Positions 56,952 to 64,000 of a DNA stretch of 64,000 nt are shown piece by piece. Where the stretch lies: the NCBI GenBank assembly GCA_963718635.1, contig OY970367.1:372001-436000 (forward strand). Reading direction: 5' to 3'. A program made the position numbers and the translations under genes. Numbering within the stretch: position 1 is the first letter of the stretch; each line of letters starts with the position of its first letter. The notes below the pieces were generated by a model, which had not been told where the DNA came from, searched no databases, and saw only the letters and a list, made by a program, of their open reading frames with translations. The stretch is from JAIOQJ01 sp963718635 (lineage in GTDB: Bacteria > Planctomycetota > Planctomycetia > Gemmatales > Gemmataceae).

Positions 56952-57499
56952 ATGAATACCGCTCTCCCCATTTTATCATGTCTACTCTTGATCGGGCCGG
57001 CATCCCTTCAAGCAGACGACCCCAAGCCGGTTCCGGTCAAACTGGATAAACTCTCGGCAACGCCGCCGGCCGACTGGAAGGTGGAGAAGCCAAACAATCG
57101 CTTGCGCTCGCATCAGTTTCGGTTGCCGGCGCGAAGGGCGCAGCGGATGCCGAAGTGTTCGTTTTTCCGGATTTGACCAACACAGTTGAAGCGAACTTTG
57201 CCCGTTACAAGCAAATGTTCATGGCGCCGGAAGGAATGACAACCGAAGACATATCGAAAGAGGCGAAGATCGAAGTCGGAAAGGCAAAGGTCGCGATTTT
57301 GGATATGGATGGAACTTGGCTCTATAAGGCAGCGCCGCTCGATCCGAAATCGAAACAGGAATTGCGGCCGAATCACCGGGTCATCTCCGTGATATTCAGT
57401 AGTGAAGATGGCAACTATCTCATTCGTCTCAGCGGCCCAACTCCCACGGTGAATCAACATGCTCGGGCATTCTTCGTCTGGATCAAAGATTTTAAGTGA
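56952..57499 (+). CDS. Secreted hypothetical protein, frameshifted
   Basis: Reconstructed length is about 182 residues. A signal peptide (ALPILSCLLLIGPASLQA) is followed by KPVPVKLDKLSATPPADWKV, typical of planctomycete secreted proteins of unknown role. An indel near 57120 changes frame, after which the sequence continues FVFPDLTNTVEANFARYKQMF, VAILDMDGTWLYKAAP and VISVIFSSEDGNYLIRLSGP. The overall pattern is a beta-rich PsbP/periplasmic-like domain. It is probably not an enzyme. It ends 19 bp before upp. Confidence 0.6.
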
Positions 57500-57518
57500 A
57501 AGCGAATTGTCGGAATTG

Positions 57519-58169
57519 ATGAGCAACGAGCCGGTGGTCAATACTCTATCGTTGCACATTTCTTCCCACCCGCTCGTTCAACATAAACTCGCCCTTTTGC
57601 GCGACGTCGATACCGAACCGATGACGTTTCGTACGCTCGTGGGCGAGATCGCTCAGATTCTCTTTTGCGAAGCGACGCACGACCTGAAACTAACATCGGT
57701 GACAGTTCGAACGCCGATGGGCGATTGTGCTTCGAAGGTGATCTGGCAGCGCATCGGCATCGTGCCAATTCTACGTGCTGGCCTTAGTATGTCCGACGCG
57801 ATGCTGCGAGTGCTTCCGAAAGCCTCGGTTTGGCATCTGGGGCTCTATCGCGACCACAACACGCATCAGCCCATTTCTTACTACAACAAGCTGCCCGCGT
57901 ATCCGAACATCGACATCGGCTTCGTCGTCGATCCGATGCTGGCAACAGGGGGATCGGCCTCGATGGCTGTCGATATCCTGAAAAAGTGGGGACTTAAAGA
58001 GATACGCTTCATCGGACTCATTGCGGCGCCGGAAGGCATCGCGGTGATGCAGCAGAACCACCCCGACGTTCCGCTCTATCTCGCGGCCTTGGACTCGCAT
58101 TTGGACGAAAACAAATATATCGTGCCCGGGCTCGGTGATGCCGGGGATCGGCAATTTGATACGATCTAA
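57519..58169 (+). CDS. upp: Uracil phosphoribosyltransferase
   Basis: Salvages uracil to UMP with PRPP. Intact, 216 residues. Substrate motifs are IVPILRAGLSMSDAMLRVLP and the PRPP loop FVVDPMLATGGSASMAVDIL. PLYLAALDSHLDENKYIVPG and GLGDAGDRQFDT form the uracil-binding C-terminal part. The ATG at 57519 gives the usual N terminus (HISSHPLVQHKLALLRD); the open frame upstream to 57459 belongs to the previous gene. It is followed 30 bp later by the GH3 gene. Confidence 0.95.
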   Translation: MSNEPVVNTLSLHISSHPLVQHKLALLRDVDTEPMTFRTLVGEIAQILFCEATHDLKLTSVTVRTPMGDCASKVIWQRIGIVPILRAGLSMSDAMLRVLPKASVWHLGLYRDHNTHQPISYYNKLPAYPNIDIGFVVDPMLATGGSASMAVDILKKWGLKEIRFIGLIAAPEGIAVMQQNHPDVPLYLAALDSHLDENKYIVPGLGDAGDRQFDTI

Positions 58170-58199
58170 ATCGATTCACGCATTTTCGAAAGTCTCTTC

Positions 58200-59783
58200 A
58201 TGTCTTTCACCGATCTGCTCACCGGCAACCGTATCGTTCGCAAGGCAGCGGACGCGATGCTCGCTCGTTATGCGCGGAAACGAACGCTCTTCCTCGACCG
58301 GGCCGACGGCGCCGAACTTCAGCGGAAAACCTTGCATCGGCTGATTGCCAAAGCGAGGGATACTCGTTTCGGCCGCGAACACGATTTCGCATCAATCCGC
58401 ACGGTGGCCGACTATCAATCGCGCGTCCCCATTCGCGATTACGAGGCCTTCTGGAAGGATTACTGGCAGGCTTCCTATCCCAATATTGAGAATGTCACTT
58501 GGCCCAGAAAAATCCCTTATTACGCGCTGTCGTCCGGCACGACGAGCGGCTCGACGAAATACATTCCGATTTCCCATGAGATGCTTCAGTCGAACCGTAA
58601 GGCCGCCTTCACGACCATCGCCTTTCATCGGCATCTCTATCCGGACGTGCCGTTACTCAATGGCCGAATATTTTTCCTCGGCGGCAACACCGATATGTCG
58701 CCGCAAGCGGATGGCAGCAAGCCCGGCGACTTAAGCGCGATCGCCGCGCTTGAAGTGTCGCCTTTCATTCGGCCGTACACGTTTCCTCCCTTAGAATTGA
58801 GCCGAATCGCCGACTGGGAAGAAAAACTGCAGGCAATGGCGATAGAGAGCGTTCAATTGCCGATCACCGTCTTCAGTGGAGTCCCCGCCTGGCAGCTCGT
58901 TCTCTTCGATCGCCTTAAGAAACTAACGGGCAAATCGACAATTGCAGAGATCTGGCCCGAACTGCGCCTCGTGATCCACGGCGGCACCAAGTTCGATCCC
59001 TACCGTGAAGTTTTCCGCAAAGAGATCGGCAGCGACGCAGTGAAATTCCTCGAAGTCTATCCCTGTTCCGAAGGGTTTATCGCTACTGAAGATCCGCGCT
59101 ATAATCTTCTGCGCATCGTCCCCGATCATGGCGTGTTCTTTGAATTTGTGCCGATGGAAGAGTTTGATGCCGAGCACGGCAAACTAAAATCCGATCGACC
59201 TATTCGCTACACGTTAGCTAATGTCGAAGTTGGTGTGCAGTATGCCGTCTTGGTCACCACCTGCGCTGGGCTCTGGAGCTATCTCGTGGGCGACACGATT
59301 GCGTTTGAAAAGCGCGATCCGCCGTTGATCCGCTTCACGGGCCGTACGAAATTTTTTCTCTCAGCCTTTGGCGAACACCTCATCAGCGAAGAGATCGAAA
59401 AAGCGATTCAAGAAGCAGCGCTCGCAACTGGCGCCGAAGTGCAGGACCACCATGTCGGGCCGGTCTTTCCTTCGGAGCCGCAGAACCCTGGGTATCATCA
59501 ATATCTCATCGAATTTCGGGCGCCGCCGCGTAATCTGCTGGAATTTGGCAAGTTAGTCGATGATGCCTTATCGCGAATGAACGAAGACTACTGCGCGCAC
59601 CGTAAGGGCGATCTGAGTATGCTCGCGCCTCAATTTGTTGAAGTAAAGTCCGGGGGCTTCCATGCGTGGATGCTAGCGCATGGCAAGCGCCCGCCGCAAC
59701 ATAAGCTGCCGCGAATGGACAACGGCGGCAAGCTTACGGCATCGATGTTCGCATGGCTGCAGTCGAATGGCTTCTGCGCGTGA
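58200..59783 (+). CDS. GH3-family acyl-adenylate enzyme
   Basis: An intact 527-residue protein of the GH3 family, best known from plants, where it conjugates auxin or jasmonate to amino acids. ATP-binding motif 1 is YYALSSGTTSGSTKYIPIS. Motif 2 is VYPCSEGFIATED. Motif 3 is LWSYLVGDTIAFEKRDPPLI, with RFTGRTKFFLSAFGEHLISEE. Bacterial members are widespread but of unknown substrate. No peptide, siderophore or lipid synthesis genes are adjacent. It ends 4 bp from the convergent RluA gene. Confidence 0.88.
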   Translation: MSFTDLLTGNRIVRKAADAMLARYARKRTLFLDRADGAELQRKTLHRLIAKARDTRFGREHDFASIRTVADYQSRVPIRDYEAFWKDYWQASYPNIENVTWPRKIPYYALSSGTTSGSTKYIPISHEMLQSNRKAAFTTIAFHRHLYPDVPLLNGRIFFLGGNTDMSPQADGSKPGDLSAIAALEVSPFIRPYTFPPLELSRIADWEEKLQAMAIESVQLPITVFSGVPAWQLVLFDRLKKLTGKSTIAEIWPELRLVIHGGTKFDPYREVFRKEIGSDAVKFLEVYPCSEGFIATEDPRYNLLRIVPDHGVFFEFVPMEEFDAEHGKLKSDRPIRYTLANVEVGVQYAVLVTTCAGLWSYLVGDTIAFEKRDPPLIRFTGRTKFFLSAFGEHLISEEIEKAIQEAALATGAEVQDHHVGPVFPSEPQNPGYHQYLIEFRAPPRNLLEFGKLVDDALSRMNEDYCAHRKGDLSMLAPQFVEVKSGGFHAWMLAHGKRPPQHKLPRMDNGGKLTASMFAWLQSNGFCA

Positions 59784-59787
59784 CCAT

Positions 59788-60660
59788 TCAGACAAGGCGC
59801 TGCAAACTCCCGGGCAGTGGGACTTCCAACGTCAGCCGTTGGCCGGTAGTCGGGTGATCCAACGCGAGCCGCCAGGAGTGTAATCCGAGACGCTTGGCCG
59901 GGTCGGACTTGGCGCCATATCCCGGGTCGCCGACGACGGGACAGCCAAGCCCGGCCATATGTAGGCGGATCTGATGTTTTCGACCCGTTTCGAGTCTCAC
60001 CTCAACGAGCGAATACTTGCCGCGAACGCTCACTAGCCGCCAATGGCTGATGGCCAGCTTGGCATCCGCCCGGTCGGCTTGGCACGTGCGCATCCGTAGG
60101 TCACGTCCTTCGACGAGATAACTTTCGACCTTTCCTTCAGGCTCTTTCGGCCTGCCCTCGACGACGGCCAGATATGTTTTTTGCACACTCCCCCAATTGG
60201 CCTTCAAGGTATCCCGAACAGTCTCTGACCGGGCGAACATGAGGAGGCCGGAAGTGTCGCGGTCGATGCGATGCACGACAAAAGGCCGGCCGGCGCGCCG
60301 AGCCTGCATTTCGGTATTCAGATGGAGAAAGGCCGTGTCCGTTTTCTCCGCATCGGTTGAAACGCTGAGCAAGCCCGATGGCTTATCGATAACGACAAGC
60401 GCATTATCTTCGTAAACGATGACAACTCCCGCTCGCTGCAACGCCAGAGCACCAGCGGGCCGACGTTCGCGGGAAAGGATGACCCGATCACCTAAGCGAA
60501 GCAAATGGTCGTGCTTTGTGGTAGCAGTCCCGTTTACTTGAACGTGCCCATGCCGTAGAAGATCCTTTACGCCGGTGCGGCTCATCGGCTGCAAAACACG
60601 CAGCAGCCAAGGCAGTAACGGTTCATCGGCGGTAAGAGGGGGCAATGATTGGTGGGACAT
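59788..60660 (-). CDS. RluA-family rRNA pseudouridine synthase
   Basis: About 290 residues. An N-terminal S4 RNA-binding domain (MSRTGVKDLLRHGHVQVNG) is followed by the catalytic RluA domain with VVIDKPSGLLSVSTD, the active-site Asp in PFVVHRIDRDTSGLLMFA and HQIRLHMAGLGCPVVGDPGY. It isomerises uridine to pseudouridine in 23S rRNA or tRNA; the site is not predictable. The start is placed at ATG 60660 (MSHQSLPPL), since the upstream extension to 60744 is unlike the family. Intact. Confidence 0.88.
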   Translation of the reverse strand: MSHQSLPPLTADEPLLPWLLRVLQPMSRTGVKDLLRHGHVQVNGTATTKHDHLLRLGDRVILSRERRPAGALALQRAGVVIVYEDNALVVIDKPSGLLSVSTDAEKTDTAFLHLNTEMQARRAGRPFVVHRIDRDTSGLLMFARSETVRDTLKANWGSVQKTYLAVVEGRPKEPEGKVESYLVEGRDLRMRTCQADRADAKLAISHWRLVSVRGKYSLVEVRLETGRKHQIRLHMAGLGCPVVGDPGYGAKSDPAKRLGLHSWRLALDHPTTGQRLTLEVPLPGSLQRLV

Positions 60661-60830
60661 TTTGAGTACGCCGTACGATCTTTTCCTACGATAAAGTTTA
60701 GTCTCACGCCAACTTTCGAAGAAAGGGCCGACGACCTCGTACACCGTATTCTGCCGGCTCTTCGTGTTTGATCCGAGGGGCGGCGGGCAAGTCCGTTAAA
60801 CAAGTTTTATACTGCGTGCCCCTCTAATCA

Positions 60831-61836
60831 ATGTCAATCAAAACCTTACCCGACGCCCATTTGAACGATCCGGTCACCAATCATCTACGCCATGATTTCG
60901 CCCGCTTATTGCCTGAGCAAACGGTCGCGGAGGCGCTTGATTCATTGCGTTCCAAGCCGCCGGAAGGGCGGGTGATTTATATCTATGTGACGGACGTATC
61001 GGGCAAGTTGCTGGGCGTGGTGCCGACGCGGAGGCTGCTTCTGTCGCCTCCGGATAGGACGATTGCTGAGATCATGGTGAAGCAGGTTGTCGCCATTCCC
61101 CAGATGGCGACGGTGTTGGAAGCATGCGAGTTTTTCACGCTGCATCGCTTCCTGGCTTTCCCGGTAGTCGATGAAGAACGGCGTCTGGTCGGCTCGGTCG
61201 ATGTCGAACTCTACACCGACGAACTGAACGAACTGAGCGGCCCCGAAGAGTTGGCCGAGAAAGCAGACGACCTGTTCCAATTGATCGGCGTCCATTTGGC
61301 CCAAGCACAACAGGGCTCGCCCGGCAGGTCGTTCCGCTTGCGCTTTCCGTGGCTGATCGCCAATATATCAGGCGGCATCCTCGCGGCCTTCCTTTCAGGC
61401 ATGTTCGAAGAAGAGCTTCAGAAGTCGGTGGCGCTGGCGTTGTTCATACCCGTCGTCTTAGCGCGTAGCGGAAAGCGTCAGCATTCAATCGGTATCGCTT
61501 GGCCTGATCGGCCTGAAGAACCGGCAGCCAAGTTGGGGCGAGCTATCGCAGAAGCTCACTCGTGAAGCCTTGACCGGGCTATTACTCGGCATCGCCTGCG
61601 CAGCGCTCGTCGGCGCAACCGCCGCTATCTGGAAGGGCGATTGGCGCGTAACCTTCTGCCTGACCGTTGGCATCACCGGCGGCGTGATTGGCGCCGCTGC
61701 CATCGGCCTGGCGATGCCGTATCTTTTGCGATTAATGAAACAAGATCCTCAAGTCGCGGCCGGGCCGATCGCATTGGCGATTGCCGATATGTTCACGCTG
61801 CTGATCTACTTCAACCTGGCTCGGCTGCTGCTCTGA
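60831..61836 (+). CDS. mgtE: MgtE-like magnesium transporter, frameshifted
   Basis: About 335 residues. Two CBS modules (DVSGKLLGVVPTRRLLL and EERRLVGSVDVELYTDE) regulate the channel. The membrane domain begins FRLRFPWLIANISGGILAAFL and continues, after a one-base shift near 61470, with AESVSIQSVSLGLIGL, EALTGLLLGIACAALVGATA and TVGITGGVIGAAAIGLAMPY. It ends DMFTLLIYFNLARLLL. It lacks the N-terminal superhelical domain of longer MgtE, so it is a short form. A TATACT word at 60808-60813 could be its -10 box. Imports Mg2+ or another divalent ion. Confidence 0.82.
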
Positions 61837-62047
61837 AAATCTCGCCTTCCCAAGGTTTTGCCGCTCGGTTATACGCCTCCCTCAGTCACGCCAAACGACT
61901 GCTCGCGAGCGACTTGCGAGTGCGTAGGCGTGATGCCGAACCATGGGTCTCTTCGAAGTTGGGAAACCGCTTCGAAGGGATCCTTTATGCGTCGTGACGG
62001 GAGAGGGGAAAACGCCGTCGCGCGGTGCAAGCCGTGCGACGGCTGTT

Positions 62048-62836
62048 TTATCGCTTCTCGTTCTCAATGATTGGGCGATAAGCCATCTGCTGGGCATCAA
62101 GACCGCCATCGACGGTGATGATCGTTCCGGTGGCATAACAGGCCGCCTCCGATGCCAGAAATACAAACCAGCTCGCGATGTCTTCAACCGTGGCAATTCG
62201 ACGTAGCGGTATTTGATTGACGATCGTTTGTCTGGCAAGCGGCTCGGAGCGCAGGCCGAAGTCGGTCATTGGCGTTTCGACCAGTCCGGGAGCAACCGCC
62301 GCAGTCGTAAAGCCGAGCGATGCCAGTTCGATGGCCAACTGCCTCGTCAAGGCGTTAATCGCTCCTTTACTCGCATCGTAAAGAGTATGGCCCGGCTCGG
62401 AACGCGAACCATTTAATGAAGTGGTGAAGAGAATTCGTCCGCCCCGGCCGACAGCTATGTTTCGCCTGACAACTTGCTGCGTCATTTCGATGGCCGACCA
62501 AACATTTAAGCGAAATATTGAATCGAACCGTTCGGGCGTGAGATCCAGAAACGGAGGCTCGGCAAAGGTTCCAACATTGTTGACGAGGATGTCGATCAGA
62601 CCTAAAACGTTCATGGCATCGGCAACTAGACGCTCCGCCTCTCCCGTTTTGAGCAGATCTGCTTTAACGTAATGAGCCGACGGATGTTGCAACGTCTGCA
62701 CAAGCTCGGGGTTGTCTTCGGCAGTTCTTTCCGATGTCAGAACGACCGAGGCGCCGGCGGCCAGAAAGCCACGAGCGATGGCGAGTCCGATTCCTTGGCT
62801 GCTGCCGGTGACGAGGGCGGTTTTTCCGCGTAACAT
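62048..62836 (-). CDS. Short-chain dehydrogenase/reductase
   Basis: An intact 262-residue classical SDR. The cofactor motif is TALVTGSSQGIGLAIARG. DILVNNVGTFAEP is the NNAG-type motif. Catalytic Ser and Tyr are in ILFTTSLNGSRSEP and YDASKGAINALTRQ. The C-terminal GTIITVDGGLDAQQMAY is typical. The ATG at 62836 has GGAG eight bases ahead. The substrate is unknown; it is closer to 3-oxoacyl-ACP/glucose-dehydrogenase-like members than to specialised ones. Confidence 0.88.
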   Translation of the reverse strand: MLRGKTALVTGSSQGIGLAIARGFLAAGASVVLTSERTAEDNPELVQTLQHPSAHYVKADLLKTGEAERLVADAMNVLGLIDILVNNVGTFAEPPFLDLTPERFDSIFRLNVWSAIEMTQQVVRRNIAVGRGGRILFTTSLNGSRSEPGHTLYDASKGAINALTRQLAIELASLGFTTAAVAPGLVETPMTDFGLRSEPLARQTIVNQIPLRRIATVEDIASWFVFLASEAACYATGTIITVDGGLDAQQMAYRPIIENEKR

Positions 62837-63057
62837 GATTGCCGCTCCAGTAGGCCGCATAAACGAGCGTGCCTTCTTAATCCGGACAATTTGCCCATCT
62901 TTTGATAAACTAAGACGGTTATGTCTTGCTTAAGGGCGATGAAGAGTTATAAAATAGTCGATGTAAACCTTGGATCTCCACGCGACCGGCGACCGCCTCC
63001 CCGCCGACGCGACAACTCACCCTCTCCCGGGTCGAGCGGACGTGGAAGGATATGGCA

Positions 63058-63537
63058 ATGAGTTTAGAAGAATGTTGTTGCCTGGAGCCCGAGGCCGGCG
63101 AACGTTTCAGCGTCAGTCAGATGTCCCGCCAGGAGGCCGATCAATTCAAATGGATTGAAAGCCAAAAGGCAGGCTGTGATCTGGGCGAGACCGCTTTGAA
63201 ACGCTGGATTGCCGAACATTGGTGGGGCTTCCTACGGGCGCGCTGGATCGAACACCTTCAAGGGTCGCGTTGCTGGATCGAGCTCGACGAAAAAGACTAC
63301 GGCCTGCTCAATCGCGAATTCCACGACCAAAAACCTCTGCTCGACAAGATTGTTTCCCGCCTCATTCAGGGAATGGATAATCTCGAAATTATCCGCTGGG
63401 CGCTCGATTCCCAGTTGCCGCTCGAACCCATTTTTAACATCCTCGAACGCCTCGACATCAACGGCCACCGTCTCATTCTCGAATACAACAACGCGGCCGC
63501 CGAAGAAACGGATTCCCGCTGGTATGTCCGCTGCTAA
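63058..63537 (+). CDS. Conserved-looking hypothetical protein, about 159 aa
   Basis: An intact small protein that I do not recognise by name. It has a Cys-rich start (LEECCCLEPEAGERF), a central AEHWWGFLRARWIEHLQGSRCWIELD and a helical C-terminal half. The density of aromatic and Trp residues suggests a compact fold or a partner-binding surface. No signal peptide. The start may be 63052 or 63058. It is convergent with the amidohydrolase end. Confidence 0.55.
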   Translation: MSLEECCCLEPEAGERFSVSQMSRQEADQFKWIESQKAGCDLGETALKRWIAEHWWGFLRARWIEHLQGSRCWIELDEKDYGLLNREFHDQKPLLDKIVSRLIQGMDNLEIIRWALDSQLPLEPIFNILERLDINGHRLILEYNNAAAEETDSRWYVRC

Positions 63538-63547
63538 ACCTAGCCCA

Positions 63548-64000
63548 TCACCATTCTCCCAGACAGCAACCGCTGCCGCCAACCAGGGCGATCACACGGC
63601 GACTGAACGGCAATTTCAGATAATCCTCTCGGCTATAGACTACTCGGCCATGACTGATTGTGAACAAGACATGAGTCACGTTCTCGAGTGGATCGGCGTC
63701 GTATAACACGAGGTCGGCTATCTGTCCAACGGCAATGCTGCCATAGCGGTCGTCGATGCCGAGCAATTTGGCCGCATCACTCGTGACTGCGCGGATCGCT
63801 CGATCATACTCTAGTCCGTGAGCCATTGCCATGGACGCCTCGAGAGCGCAGCATGCGCGTCTTCGGCACATAACCTTCGAACGCGGTGCCAATCGCGATG
63901 GGCACTTTCTTGCTTGCTAGGAAAGCCGCGTTGCCGGTGAAGCTGTTCAACGTCTCCATATGAGACCCCGCCCGCTGCATGGTCGGCTGGACGATGACCG
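63548..64000 (-). CDS. Amidohydrolase, C-terminal part; runs off the window, frameshifted
   Basis: The C-terminal portion of a metal-dependent amidohydrolase (urease/imidazolonepropionase superfamily). VIVQPTMQRAGSHMETLNSF and KKVPIAIGTAFEGYVPKTRM at the window edge are followed, after an indel near 63850, by ALEASMAMAHGLEYDRAIRA, LLGIDDRYGSIAVGQIADLV and LYDADPLENVTHV. The His/Asp metal ligands of the N-terminal half lie beyond 64000. It is probably a secreted or cytosolic hydrolase of cyclic amides or similar; the substrate is unknown. The stop is at 63548. Confidence 0.75.

Noticed and set aside
1..64000. Widespread pseudogenisation or reductive genome
   Set aside because: Breaks are single-base indels with domains intact on both sides and no accumulated stops; essential genes are affected equally.
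1..64000. tRNA, rRNA, prophage or insertion-sequence genes
   Set aside because: Looked for cloverleaf-like segments, transposase, integrase and phage structural genes; none could be supported.

Overview
The window looks like a chromosomal segment of a planctomycete, probably of the Gemmata-like group. This is inferred from gene content, not from a marker gene. Pointers are a secreted formylglycine sulfatase plus a true formylglycine-generating enzyme, an exosortase E/CPBP-protease fusion beside its VPEID-CTERM target, SUMF1/HEAT/transglutaminase-type secreted proteins, moderately high GC, short or head-on-packed genes, and a high density of several families of palindromic intergenic repeats. 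I saw no rRNA, tRNA, CRISPR array, prophage or insertion sequence.

Layout. 31-6059 (minus): a hypothetical gene and the 2-oxoglutarate dehydrogenase operon (E1 sucA, E2 sucB, E3 lpdA). 6406-7902 (plus): an amino-acid ABC binding-protein/permease fusion. 8151-10257 (minus): the exosortase E locus. 10873-16619 (plus): the complete four-gene ligase-associated DNA repair cassette. 16632-20729: sulfatase, family-4 uracil-DNA glycosylase, a carbamoylputrescine-amidase-like hydrolase and an unknown gene. 20848-28945: MFS transporter, two-domain glycosyltransferase, ABC-2 permease and phenylacetate-CoA-ligase-like enzyme, separated by repeat-rich gaps. 28992-31307: priA. 31438-37578 (minus): a DAB-type inorganic-carbon transport locus (dabA plus NuoL-like and NuoM-like membrane subunits). 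37908-45530: arginase-fold protein, a phosphatase/LptF pair, an SDR, an FHA protein and an SF1 helicase. 45669-55421: secreted and membrane proteins (transglutaminase, STN/HEAT, M48 protease), a ThDP enzyme and the sulfate ABC transporter cysTWA. 55543-64000: formylglycine-generating enzyme, antitoxin-like small genes, upp, GH3, RluA, MgtE, SDR and the end of an amidohydrolase.

Functional links. Sulfur: cysTWA imports sulfate, FGE matures sulfatases, and one sulfatase is in the window. DNA repair: ligase cassette, uracil-DNA glycosylase, PriA, SF1 helicase. Envelope: exosortase sorting, LptF, glycosyltransferase, transglutaminase, M48.

An important caveat is that about 22 otherwise convincing genes are each broken by one to three single-base indels, often in G/C or A/T runs, with the reading frame resuming at once in a conserved domain. 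Since this hits a TCA-cycle operon, it is best read as sequencing or assembly error. I therefore annotate each such gene as one CDS across its frameshifts. The signals I find most worth a second look are the exosortase E locus, three 53-bp direct repeats with base-pair covariation at 28585-28945, the three-subunit DAB locus, and the dispersed hairpin families.
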